Source of the DNA: Candidatus Thorarchaeota archaeon
GTDB taxonomy: Archaea; Asgardarchaeota; Thorarchaeia; Thorarchaeales; Thorarchaeaceae
Direction of reading: 5' to 3'
NCBI GenBank assembly: GCA_019057475.1
Contig: DXJO01000022.1
Coordinates: forward strand, 22,465-86,464
DNA length: 64,000 nt
The stretch's first letter is position 1; the number at the start of each line of letters is the position of its first letter. The position numbers and the translations under genes were made by a program. The notes beneath the pieces were generated by a model, which saw only the letters and a program-made list of their open reading frames with translations, was not told the origin of the DNA and made no database searches. Below are positions 7,884 to 15,526 of the stretch, one piece after another.

Positions 7884-8933
7884 CTATCCGTATTTGATTC
7901 GCGGATCCAACACGCCATACAACAGGTCAGCTATGAAGTTCGCGAGAATCGCAGTAATCGCTATGACCATGAATATCGCCTGTACAACAGGGTAGTCCAA
8001 AATGATGAGACTTCTGAAGATGTACCGGCCCAACCCATACCAGCCAAACACTGTTTCCGTAAGCGTTGCACCGTTGATCAGGAACCCGAATGTCATCGCG
8101 ATTATTGTAACCATCGGGAGCATTGCATTCTTCAGGCCATGTTTGTATAGAACCTGATTCTCATCCAACCCCTTTGCACGCGCAGTCAAAATGTAATCCT
8201 CTGTCATAACATCAATTAAGCTATTACGCATGTAAAGGAAGTATCCGCCATAGCCACCGACACCGAGCGTGACCATAGGCAGAACCAAATGATGAAGGAT
8301 GTTACCGGCGATTATCAGCCCGCCAAGTGGATCATCTTTTGAAGCGATCCAAACATCAGGGGTTATCGTGCCGCCAGACGGAAACTGAATCAGCCCCCCG
8401 GTCAAGTTTGGAACATAGAATGAGAACGTCATTAATAGCATCATACCTACCCAGAAGACCGGCAATGCATAGATGAACAGAGCTACTGTCACTGCTCCAA
8501 CATCTCTATTTGACCCTGGGTCTGCCGCAACTTTGACTCCTGTGAAGATACCTAGGATGATGGCGACAATAGAAGAGGTACCCATCAATAGAAGGGTGTT
8601 TGGCAAACGAGCCATAATCTCATCGGTTACAGGTCTCTGGCTGACAAATGAATATCCAAAGTCGCCTGTGAACATGTTGACTACATATCTCCAGAACATG
8701 TAGATCCAGTCAAAGATGTCAGGATTAGGTACCAAACCAAAGCGCGCATAAATCTCCTCGAGTAGCTCTGCGGTCATATTGCGACGCAGGTTTACATCAA
8801 TCATGAGGTCAACCGGGCTAACACCGAAGAGGAGTGTTGGAAGTCTGAAGAGGAAAAAGTTGAAACATACTACTGCCACCACTAGCAGAAACATGTAGAT
8901 GAGTCTTCTAATGACATACTCGCGCAATCCCAT
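7884..8933 (-). CDS. dppB: Peptide ABC transporter permease, DppB type
   Basis: 349 residues; ATG preceded by AAGGAG at 9 nt. This is an integral membrane subunit of a peptide/nickel-type importer. The N-terminal segment (about residues 10-30), an extracellular loop, and the binding-protein-dependent permease core follow. The core has the cytoplasmic EAA-like loop (DYILTARAKGL...HGLKNAMLP) that docks on the ATPases, and the usual end LLYGVLDPRIKYG. Length is slightly above the family norm because of a longer loop around residues 175-205. It pairs with the DppC-like gene upstream and the ATPase genes on the opposite strand. Confidence 0.93.
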   Translation of the reverse strand: MGLREYVIRRLIYMFLLVVAVVCFNFFLFRLPTLLFGVSPVDLMIDVNLRRNMTAELLEEIYARFGLVPNPDIFDWIYMFWRYVVNMFTGDFGYSFVSQRPVTDEIMARLPNTLLLMGTSSIVAIILGIFTGVKVAADPGSNRDVGAVTVALFIYALPVFWVGMMLLMTFSFYVPNLTGGLIQFPSGGTITPDVWIASKDDPLGGLIIAGNILHHLVLPMVTLGVGGYGGYFLYMRNSLIDVMTEDYILTARAKGLDENQVLYKHGLKNAMLPMVTIIAMTFGFLINGATLTETVFGWYGLGRYIFRSLIILDYPVVQAIFMVIAITAILANFIADLLYGVLDPRIKYG

Positions 8934-9074
8934 TGTTCATGCTCCTTATTCATTTGTCCGCAGTACATAGTGTCACTGAGTACTGCAATGATGTACAATT
9001 TCCACCGACCTAATAAGGATACCGTTCAAGGAGACCAGCAGAGATTGGACGATCAGTGAATAGAATAGTGGAAG

Positions 9075-9108
9075 AAAAAAGAAATGATAGAGGCCCTGTA
9101 AGGGCCTC
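9075..9108 (-). terminator. Terminator after the second permease gene
   Basis: A 7-bp hairpin (GAGGCCC 9090-9096, loop TGTAA, GGGCCTC 9102-9108) is followed on the minus strand after 5 nt by TTTCTTTTTTC. It sits 18 bp past the stop of the permease gene and ahead of dppB, so the two permease genes may be separate or partially attenuated transcription units. Confidence 0.75.
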
Positions 9109-9125
9109 GGGATTCAAGAGAGCGG

Positions 9126-10730
9126 CTATCTCTGTCTAAGTCTTGGATTGAGAACTTGGTCTAAGGTATGTCCGACAAAGGTGAATGCCAAGGACAAGAT
9201 GGTGATCATCAGACCTGGGAAGACAACCACCCACCAGGCACCGTGAGTAAAGCCACCAGTACCTTGAGCGTCAGCAAGCATCCTACCCCAACTTGGTTGA
9301 CCTGGATCAGTCAGACCAAGGAATGCAAGACCAGACTCGGATAGAATAGCTCCCACAACACCCAGAGTGATGTTGGCGAACAGAATGGGAGTCACGTTTG
9401 GCAATATGTGCCTCATAACGATGTAAGTGTCTGAGGCACCAATCGCCCTTGCAGACTCGACATAGGCCTTGTTCTTCTCAGCCATCACTTGAGATCGTAT
9501 AAGCCGCGATGTCCCAGTCCACCCTAATATCGCGATCACTATAATGATATTGTCTGTGGTGGGTCCGAGAAATGATGCCATTATCATCATTAGCGGTAAT
9601 CCCGGAATGACCAGAAGGAAATCCACAAGTCGCATGAGAATCTCGTCAGTTTTTCCACCAAGGTACCCGGCAGTCAGACCAACTATTACACCGATTGCTG
9701 TTGATATTGCGGTTGCAAGAATTCCGATGGTGAGAGAGATTCTTGACCCAAATATTAGCTGACTGAAAGCATCACCCCCCTTGTCTGTTGTTCCCAGCAG
9801 ACCAAAGTAGGAACCGAAAGCAACCAAGCTTATCGATTTGACTGATACAGTTACTGAGCCTGTGTACTCAAACTCGGGAGTTGATCCAAGATAGTTGTGG
9901 AAGACCGCTGTTGGGACAAGGCCAACGGCTATTGTGAGAATATCTTCGAGATCTTCCTGCCAACCAGTCGCGTTTTCGGCCATGCCTCTCCAGCCTTCAA
10001 CGATATCAAGGTAACTCAAATCTATTTGCCGGGCGCGATAACTATCCGAATATAGTGGGTAGGACCTGTAAACGTTGCGCCAGTTCCCACTGTAGTCGAT
10101 AAGCCAAACATACACTTTGAACATAAGACCCCCTTCCAGCCTGGCAAAATCGCCTGTCTGAGTAATAGCGAAGTCAATGGTCATGTTTACGTCGCTGGGA
10201 ATAGCCTCGTAGGGCCATTCAAACTGCTGTGTGAAGTAGATGAAATCATTAGAAGCAGGTAGATCGTCATCTGGATCTGGAGGTGTTCGCCAAGACATCG
10301 ATTCATTGGAATGAATCCATGTGAGATTCACATGGTTGAAATCATTATCTCCAGTCGATTCATGGTACAAATAATCGAATTCGTCTTGGTTGGAACCGTT
10401 TTTGTAGAACACGGGGGCAGCAGGATCAATCATCCATGAGTCCGGATCCTCCAAAGCTGTATCTGGCATCCATTCGGCAGTTATAACTCCCTCTGGATCA
10501 AATACTGACACCCATTGTGGAGCCATGTAATTCGGTGCAACCCTTGCTGTGGGCGAAGGATCATGAGTTGCTATCCATGGAGCTCCGATTGCCATTCCTA
10601 CATACAGAACAAGCAAAACTATTCCAAGCAAGCCGATTCTATGTTTCTTGTATTCTAGCCAAAAGCCAGACAGACTTACATACCAATTGCGATCTCTCCA
10701 ACCAGCTGATTTTTCCGCACTCGTAGACAA
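9126..10730 (-). CDS. dppC: Peptide ABC transporter permease, DppC type, with large extracellular insertion
   Basis: 534 residues from a TTG start with AAGGAGAT upstream, against roughly 280-320 for the family. A cytoplasmic N-terminus and first transmembrane segment (about 32-52) are followed by an insertion of about 230 residues (about 75-305), polar and aromatic-rich with many Asn-X-Ser/Thr sites, before the canonical permease core begins at LGTTDKGGD (312-320). The core carries the EAA loop (VESARAIGASDTY...HILPN) and the typical C-terminus. Position after the first segment puts the insertion outside the cell, where it could contact the binding protein or cell surface. The 350-bp stretch upstream (10731-11082) holds the ribosome site and a T-rich possible promoter near 10835; I see no gene there. 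Confidence 0.88.
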   Translation of the reverse strand: MSTSAEKSAGWRDRNWYVSLSGFWLEYKKHRIGLLGIVLLVLYVGMAIGAPWIATHDPSPTARVAPNYMAPQWVSVFDPEGVITAEWMPDTALEDPDSWMIDPAAPVFYKNGSNQDEFDYLYHESTGDNDFNHVNLTWIHSNESMSWRTPPDPDDDLPASNDFIYFTQQFEWPYEAIPSDVNMTIDFAITQTGDFARLEGGLMFKVYVWLIDYSGNWRNVYRSYPLYSDSYRARQIDLSYLDIVEGWRGMAENATGWQEDLEDILTIAVGLVPTAVFHNYLGSTPEFEYTGSVTVSVKSISLVAFGSYFGLLGTTDKGGDAFSQLIFGSRISLTIGILATAISTAIGVIVGLTAGYLGGKTDEILMRLVDFLLVIPGLPLMMIMASFLGPTTDNIIIVIAILGWTGTSRLIRSQVMAEKNKAYVESARAIGASDTYIVMRHILPNVTPILFANITLGVVGAILSESGLAFLGLTDPGQPSWGRMLADAQGTGGFTHGAWWVVVFPGLMITILSLAFTFVGHTLDQVLNPRLRQR

Positions 10731-11082
10731 TGGCTCTTATCTCCTTTCACGTGATCGATTGTTCTCTGTTCAATGTGTTTCGCAGTTTTGCAGAAACCAA
10801 CGAATCCTTGACCGATTCTTCGCTTTCACCCATTAAAAAAGGTCACTATAGGCGCTTCCGAAACCAGTCGCATTGGGGATACGGAGATTCAAAACAACCA
10901 GTGTAGGAAGTAAGGGGTCGCGAGGAATGGCGACTATCTCGACGATCAGTGGAATATCTCTTGAAATCCACCCGTCAAGGATTGTCCAGAAAAGGTCAAC
11001 GTACTCAGGTCTTCGATTCCAAGTGCAGAATGGATTGATCCAAGTTCTGATAGATAGGTACTAGCGTAGGTTCTTGATGATG

Positions 11083-11397
11083 TTACTTTTTGTGATCCTC
11101 ATCGAATAGTGTATCAACAAACGGATCCTCATCAATTGGTTCTTCAAGATCCTCGATTCCTCTGGCATTTCTTGCTTTGATTATATCCTTGGTCCGTCTT
11201 GATGCAGCCCATAAATCAGCGAAGACCACGCCAACCAGGAACATGGTAAAAACTCCGGTTAATGATAGCACTATTCCAATAAAACGAAGCACTTGTATCG
11301 TCGTGAGAAGGAGCCCACCAAAAATGAGCAGAACAGGAATCAGCAGTATTCTCTTCTGTGGTTCCTTTCTGGTTATCGGAAAAGATCGTACTGTCAT
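11083..11397 (-). CDS. Small two-segment membrane protein
   Basis: 104 residues. Two hydrophobic segments (about 17-38 and 42-64) are followed by a basic stretch (SRRTKDIIKAR) and an acidic C-terminus rich in Asp and Glu. No family recognised. It is divergent from the ATPase genes and upstream of the permease genes on the same strand, separated from them by about 350 bp. A regulatory or assembly role with the transporter is possible but nothing in the sequence shows it. Confidence 0.6.
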   Translation of the reverse strand: MTVRSFPITRKEPQKRILLIPVLLIFGGLLLTTIQVLRFIGIVLSLTGVFTMFLVGVVFADLWAASRRTKDIIKARNARGIEDLEEPIDEDPFVDTLFDEDHKK

Positions 11398-11500
11398 TAT
11401 CAGTCGATAGGTCGTCCTACTGCTATCCTTTTACTCTTTTCGAACTCATAGGTTGAAGGCATAGTTTTGTCTAGAGCAAAAAGCTGTCGCAGAAAGCAAG

Positions 11501-11509
11501 TTATATAAG
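11501..11509 (+). promoter_or_regulatory. TATA box for the peptide-transporter ATPase operon
   Basis: TTATATAAG lies 96 bp before the start codon of the first ATPase gene, close to the archaeal consensus, and predicts a transcript start near 11530. Confidence 0.65.
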
Positions 11510-11604
11510 TGCGACACAGAAGGACGACAAATCAGTGAAGGGATAGTGAAGTCATTTCGTAGTCCCGATAGTCAAAGATTCATATCCCCAAAGGAGATAG
11601 AGGA

Positions 11605-12594
11605 ATGACCCTGCTTGACATACAGTCGCTTAGAATGTACTATCAGACACAAAAAGGTCTTGTAAAAGCAGTTGACAATGTATCCCTACAGCTTGAGTCA
11701 GGAGAGTCCATTGGGCTTGCAGGCGAATCAGGTTGTGGTAAGTCTAGCCTTGCTTACTCAATTATGCAATTGCTACCGCCAGCAGCCAACATCGTAGGTG
11801 GTAACATCTACTTCAAGGGAGAAGACCTCCTGAGAAAGAGCGCACGTGAGATGCGAGACATCAGATGGAAGAACGTGGCAATCGTGTTCCAAGGCGCCAT
11901 GAATGCGCTGAATCCAGTCTTCGAGATCGGTGACCAGATTGCAGAAGCCATCCTGATGCACGAAAATGTTACAGAGGAAGAAGCTCTCGACCGTGTTTCA
12001 AAGCTGTTTGAAATGGTCGGGCTTGACCCGTCTCGAATTCACAACTACCCACACGAGTTCTCAGGAGGCATGCGCCAGAGAGCCATGATTGCAATGGCTC
12101 TGGCCTGTAATCCGGACCTTGTGATTGCAGACGAGCCTACCACAGCTCTCGACGTAACAATTCAGGCCCAGATACTGAAGCTTATGCAAAAGCTGCAGAA
12201 AGACCTAGGTCTATCACTAATCCTGATCACGCACGACTTGAGCGTTATCGCGGAAACCTGCGACAAGACAGCGATCATGTATGCCGGCTGCATTGCGGAG
12301 CTCGCAGACGTTGTGTCGGTGTTCAAGGAGCCAATCCATCCATACGCGGCGGGACTGGTAGCTGCTATTCCGAGCATGGTGAAAGCCGAGCATAAGAAAC
12401 TCTCATCCATTCCGGGTTCACCTCCAGATCTCATTGACCCGCCATCAGGGTGTCGATTCCACCCGAGGTGCCCGTACGCAAAGGACATCTGCAATAAGGA
12501 AGAGCCTGCCTTCGAGGAAATCGATCCTGGAAGATGGGTAGCGTGCCACTTTGCTGAGCAGTTGAAGGGCGAACTCACCGTAAACATAGATTGA
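11605..12594 (+). CDS. dppD: Peptide ABC transporter ATPase, DppD type
   Basis: 329 residues; AAGGAGATAGAGG precedes the ATG. This cytoplasmic ATPase powers the peptide importer. Visible motifs: Walker [10 protein letters not shown] near residue 39, Q-loop [11 protein letters not shown], signature FSGGMRQR, Walker [13 protein letters not shown], and switch His in ITHDLSV. The C-terminal oligopeptide-transporter extension contains the Cys-rich [14 protein letters not shown], a hallmark of DppD/OppD proteins. The second ATPase gene follows 13 bp downstream with its own SD sequence (GGAGG), so the two form an operon. Confidence 0.95.
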   Translation: MTLLDIQSLRMYYQTQKGLVKAVDNVSLQLESGESIGLAGESGCGKSSLAYSIMQLLPPAANIVGGNIYFKGEDLLRKSAREMRDIRWKNVAIVFQGAMNALNPVFEIGDQIAEAILMHENVTEEEALDRVSKLFEMVGLDPSRIHNYPHEFSGGMRQRAMIAMALACNPDLVIADEPTTALDVTIQAQILKLMQKLQKDLGLSLILITHDLSVIAETCDKTAIMYAGCIAELADVVSVFKEPIHPYAAGLVAAIPSMVKAEHKKLSSIPGSPPDLIDPPSGCRFHPRCPYAKDICNKEEPAFEEIDPGRWVACHFAEQLKGELTVNID

Positions 12595-12607
12595 GGAGGT
12601 TCATAGA

Positions 12608-13672
12608 ATGACAATTGAAGATTATTCAGGAGCACTTGGCCGGTCCGAGGATATCGCAGACGGAGAACCCCTAGTTCAGATACTCGGCATGCGCAAGTGG
12701 TTCCCAGTAAATGTTGGCTTCCTCTCGTCAATGTTGTACAAGCAGGAGCTTTACGTGAAGGCCGTCGATGGTGTTACCTTTGACATCATGAAGGGAGAAA
12801 TCTTGGTTCTGGCAGGTGAATCAGGCTGTGGCAAAACAACCACAGGTCGATGCCTTCTCTACCTTGAAGCCCCTACAGATGGAACTGTAGTCTATGCGGG
12901 CATTGATTTGGCCACATTGGATCGTACTGAGATGAAGGACTTGAGAAAGCGAATGCAAATCACCTTTCAAGATCCGTACGAATCTCTTAATCCAAAGCAG
13001 AGCATCCATAGCATTGTTGCAGAGCCACTCGTTGTACATAAGATTCCGTTGACACCCAGTCAGAAGAGACAGCGTGTGTTAGAGGCTTTGGAGAGTGTTT
13101 CCATCACGCCGGCAGAAGATTTCATCGACAGGTATCCTCACGAACTGTCAGGAGGACAGAGACAGAGGATATCAGTCGCTAGAGCACTAATCCTTCACCC
13201 CGAGTTCATGGTTGCTGATGAGCCAGTATCAATGCTGGACGTTTCAATCCGGGCAGAGATTCTCAATCTTCTACTGAAGCTCAGAGAGGATCTTGGGCTC
13301 ACTTATCTGTTCATCACACACGACTTAGCAGTAGCAAGCTACATTGCAGATCGCATTGGGATCATGTACTTGGGAGTCATTGTTGAAATCGGTCCAGCGC
13401 ATTCTGTTGCATTCGAGCCGCAACACCCCTACACTCGAGCTCTGATCTCCGCGGTACCTTCTGGAGACCCCACTGTGAAGCGCCGTGTTGAGTCACTCAA
13501 GGGAGAACCGCCAAGCCCAATCAACATCCCAACGGGCTGCAGGTTCCATCCAAGGTGTCCGTACGCTCAGGAGATCTGCGTGCGTGAGGTTCCTGAAGAC
13601 AGGGATATGGGTGAAGGTCACTACGTGGCATGCCACTTTGCCGGCGAGCTTGGTGAACCGACCAACCTATAG
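12608..13672 (+). CDS. dppF: Peptide ABC transporter ATPase, DppF type
   Basis: 354 residues; second ATPase of the heterodimeric pair. Walker [11 protein letters not shown]-loop [11 protein letters not shown], signature LSGGQRQR, Walker [13 protein letters not shown] and switch His ITHDLAV are all present, followed by the Cys motif [14 protein letters not shown]. An N-terminal extension of about 20 residues precedes the fold. The last roughly 60 bp of this gene were copied 570 bp downstream in a tandem duplication: a fragment reading [14 protein letters not shown] with a stop is found at about 14187-14241. Confidence 0.95.
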   Translation: MTIEDYSGALGRSEDIADGEPLVQILGMRKWFPVNVGFLSSMLYKQELYVKAVDGVTFDIMKGEILVLAGESGCGKTTTGRCLLYLEAPTDGTVVYAGIDLATLDRTEMKDLRKRMQITFQDPYESLNPKQSIHSIVAEPLVVHKIPLTPSQKRQRVLEALESVSITPAEDFIDRYPHELSGGQRQRISVARALILHPEFMVADEPVSMLDVSIRAEILNLLLKLREDLGLTYLFITHDLAVASYIADRIGIMYLGVIVEIGPAHSVAFEPQHPYTRALISAVPSGDPTVKRRVESLKGEPPSPINIPTGCRFHPRCPYAQEICVREVPEDRDMGEGHYVACHFAGELGEPTNL

Positions 13673-13706
13673 ACCCTAACTCGCTCTTAGGCGACACACA
13701 CGAAGA

Positions 13707-13722
13707 CTCACGCCATCGTGAG
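13707..13722 (+). promoter_or_regulatory. Leader hairpin overlapping the ribosome-binding site, copy 1
   Basis: CTCACG (13707-13712), loop CCAT, CGTGAG (13717-13722): a perfect 6-bp stem with a 4-nt loop. The 3' arm contains most of the GTGAGG ribosome-binding sequence, 7 nt before the ATG at 13731. Folding would hide it. Copy 2 at 14277-14292 keeps the stem and has a changed loop (CTAT). Confidence 0.45.
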
Positions 13723-13730
13723 GCGTTCAT

Positions 13731-14168
13731 ATGACTGAAGTGTCCGATCGACCTCGAGTGCTAAAAGCAATCAAGAAATGCATCTCTGACGCTCACGAGC
13801 ATTTCCAGGAGGCTATGGACGCGCTGGATGAGATAGGTCGCGCGTCACTTGCGACGGGGATGACATCACTCTTCGGAGGATACCAGTTGAAAGACCCGAA
13901 GAGAAAATACCGAATAGCAAGAATAGAGATTAAGGCCGCAGAGAAGGCTCTTTTTCCGCTCACCAAACGATTTCGTGATGGCAGAGTCAATGCAGAGCAC
14001 TTCAAAGATGAGAAGGCATTGTCGCTTCTGAAGGACCTGACTGAATTCGACTACCAAATACTAATCAGACTCCTATGGGAACACAAAGGCAGAGAATCGG
14101 CATGGTATCGATTGGAGGAGCTCAGCAATAAAGCCAAGGCAGTCTTTGAAAAAGTTGCAGACCTATAG
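13731..14168 (+). CDS. Hypothetical helical protein, tandem copy 1
   Basis: 145 residues, soluble, predominantly helical with many Lys, Arg, Glu and Leu; no family recognised. The start is fixed by GTGAGG 7 nt upstream and by the shared leader. It is a paralogue of the next gene: the first 33 residues are almost identical, the segment of about residues 35-60 (including a Gly-Gly-Tyr turn) is diverged, and the C-terminal 60 residues are again very similar (RRFRDGRVNAEHFKD-type stretch). Such mosaic divergence suggests gene conversion at the ends or selection on the middle. It lies just after the transporter ATPase gene, whose tail was duplicated along with it. Confidence 0.75.
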   Translation: MTEVSDRPRVLKAIKKCISDAHEHFQEAMDALDEIGRASLATGMTSLFGGYQLKDPKRKYRIARIEIKAAEKALFPLTKRFRDGRVNAEHFKDEKALSLLKDLTEFDYQILIRLLWEHKGRESAWYRLEELSNKAKAVFEKVADL

Positions 14169-14300
14169 AACATATCATGGGCGGAGGTCACTATGTGGCA
14201 TGCCACTTTGCTGGCGAGCTTGGTGAGCCGGCCAACCTATAAACCTCAACTCGCTCTTAGGCGACACACACGAAGACTCACGCTATCGTGAGGCGTTCAT

Positions 14301-14738
14301 ATGACTGAAGTGTCCGATCGACCTCGAGTGCTAAAAGCAATCAAGAAATGCATCTGTGACGCTCACGAGCATTTCCAGGAGGCCATGGATGCGCTGGATG
14401 ATAAAACTCGCTGGTCACTTCGTCCGGTGTTGACGTCAATCTTCGGAGGGTACCTAACAAAGAACCGGAAGGCAAACTACCATAAGGCAAGTATGGAGGT
14501 TGCGCTGGCAGAGAAGGCCCTCTATCCGCTCACCAGACGATTTCGTGATGGCAGGGTCAATGCAGAGCACTTCAAAGATAAGGAGGCCTTGACGCTTCTA
14601 AAAGACCTGACTGAATTCGACTACCAGGTACTTATCAGACTCCTATTGGAACGTAAAGGGAGAGAATCTGCATGGTATCGATTGGAGGAGCTCAGCAAGA
14701 AAGCCAAGGCAGTCCTTGAAAAAGTTGCAGACATATAG
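14301..14738 (+). CDS. Hypothetical helical protein, tandem copy 2
   Basis: 145 residues; the downstream copy from the 570-bp tandem duplication. It keeps the same start, length, leader hairpin and C-terminal helices as copy 1, and the differences are concentrated at about residues 33-62. Intact reading frame and mostly conservative substitutions in the ends suggest that it is still translated and functional. No family recognised. Confidence 0.75.
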   Translation: MTEVSDRPRVLKAIKKCICDAHEHFQEAMDALDDKTRWSLRPVLTSIFGGYLTKNRKANYHKASMEVALAEKALYPLTRRFRDGRVNAEHFKDKEALTLLKDLTEFDYQVLIRLLLERKGRESAWYRLEELSKKAKAVLEKVADI

Positions 14739-14838
14739 GCCATATCGTGAACCATTTACCAGAGTGCCAACAAAGGTAATAACAGTTCGCGAAGACTGTG
14801 AATCCTGAAGACAGTCAGATTGGAGTGGTTCGAGTTTC

Positions 14839-15516
14839 ATGAGTAGTGCGCCTGTCGGGAAATCCCTGAAACATAATCTTGAGAGAACAATTCGTGTAAT
14901 GGAGAACATCTCTCACTCGCTGACCCTCATGGAAAGACACCTGACATCATTGGAGAACTCACACCTAATGAAAGACCTCATCACTGAGGGCGAGTATGTC
15001 GTCGGAAATTTACCTGGGGTCATTTGCATTCCCTCGACTCTGAAGCAAAATGACCCACTGCAGCCAGCACTGAATCAAATGAAGGCGAGAGGGCGTAGGA
15101 TGCCTTCGATGATTAGACTAGGTGACTCCATGGAATCCGTGGAAACATGTGACAAGGTCGTGAGAATAATCAAATCCGAGATCTTGCCAGCATTGGATGA
15201 CAGTGCGTTCGTAGTCAATCTCAGATGGGATGAAATGATTAGTCCTTTTGAATCCAATCGTACCATAGTCATAGGAAAGAGGTATAGCAAGGGCTCTAGG
15301 AAACGATTCAAGCGCTTGGAGAGGACTCTTGGAGAACTCGGTGTGCACGTATTGTCTGACAGTGGAGAGTACGGAGGGGGACCACTGGTTTATGCCATTA
15401 CGAGAGCATTGCCGACTAAAACCAATCTGCTGGTATTCGAACTTACGCTATCGATGTCTGTGGCGTGCGAACCCAACATCGTGACACAGATACTTGAATC
15501 TCTCCAAGGACACTAG
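14839..15516 (+). CDS. Hypothetical protein coupled to the GCS2-like gene
   Basis: 225 residues, soluble, unrecognised. The N-terminal 50 residues are helical and may form a coiled coil (repeated Leu and Met heptads). A mixed alpha/beta region follows, with the hydrophobic strands VICIPST, AFVVNL and RTIVIGK and the glycine-rich turn GEYGGGPLVYA near residue 180. The stop codon lies within the ribosome-binding region of the next gene (AGGTG at 15515), which implies co-translation with the ligase-like protein and perhaps a partner role. Confidence 0.6.
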   Translation: MSSAPVGKSLKHNLERTIRVMENISHSLTLMERHLTSLENSHLMKDLITEGEYVVGNLPGVICIPSTLKQNDPLQPALNQMKARGRRMPSMIRLGDSMESVETCDKVVRIIKSEILPALDDSAFVVNLRWDEMISPFESNRTIVIGKRYSKGSRKRFKRLERTLGELGVHVLSDSGEYGGGPLVYAITRALPTKTNLLVFELTLSMSVACEPNIVTQILESLQGH

Positions 15517-15526
15517 GTGCTTAGAT

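Larger units (their letters stand above)
13606..14749 (+). repeat. 570-bp tandem duplication, two units
   Basis: Unit 1 spans about 13606-14175 and unit 2 about 14176-14749; corresponding positions differ by exactly 570. Each unit contains the 3' end of dppF (functional in unit 1, remnant in unit 2), an approximately 58-bp leader and a 145-codon gene. Leaders and the first 55 bp of the genes are nearly identical, while the middle of the genes has diverged strongly. The junction contains a short shared string around ATGGG. Confidence 0.9.

Noticed and set aside
10873..11064. 63-codon open frame between the permease and small membrane protein
   Set aside because: No ribosome site, low-complexity Ser/Thr-rich translation and no similarity to anything visible.
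5748..14262. 15-bp match (CAACTCGCTCTTAGG) between 5748 and the 14247 leader
   Set aside because: One or two exact 15-mers are expected by chance in 64 kb, and the flanks do not match.
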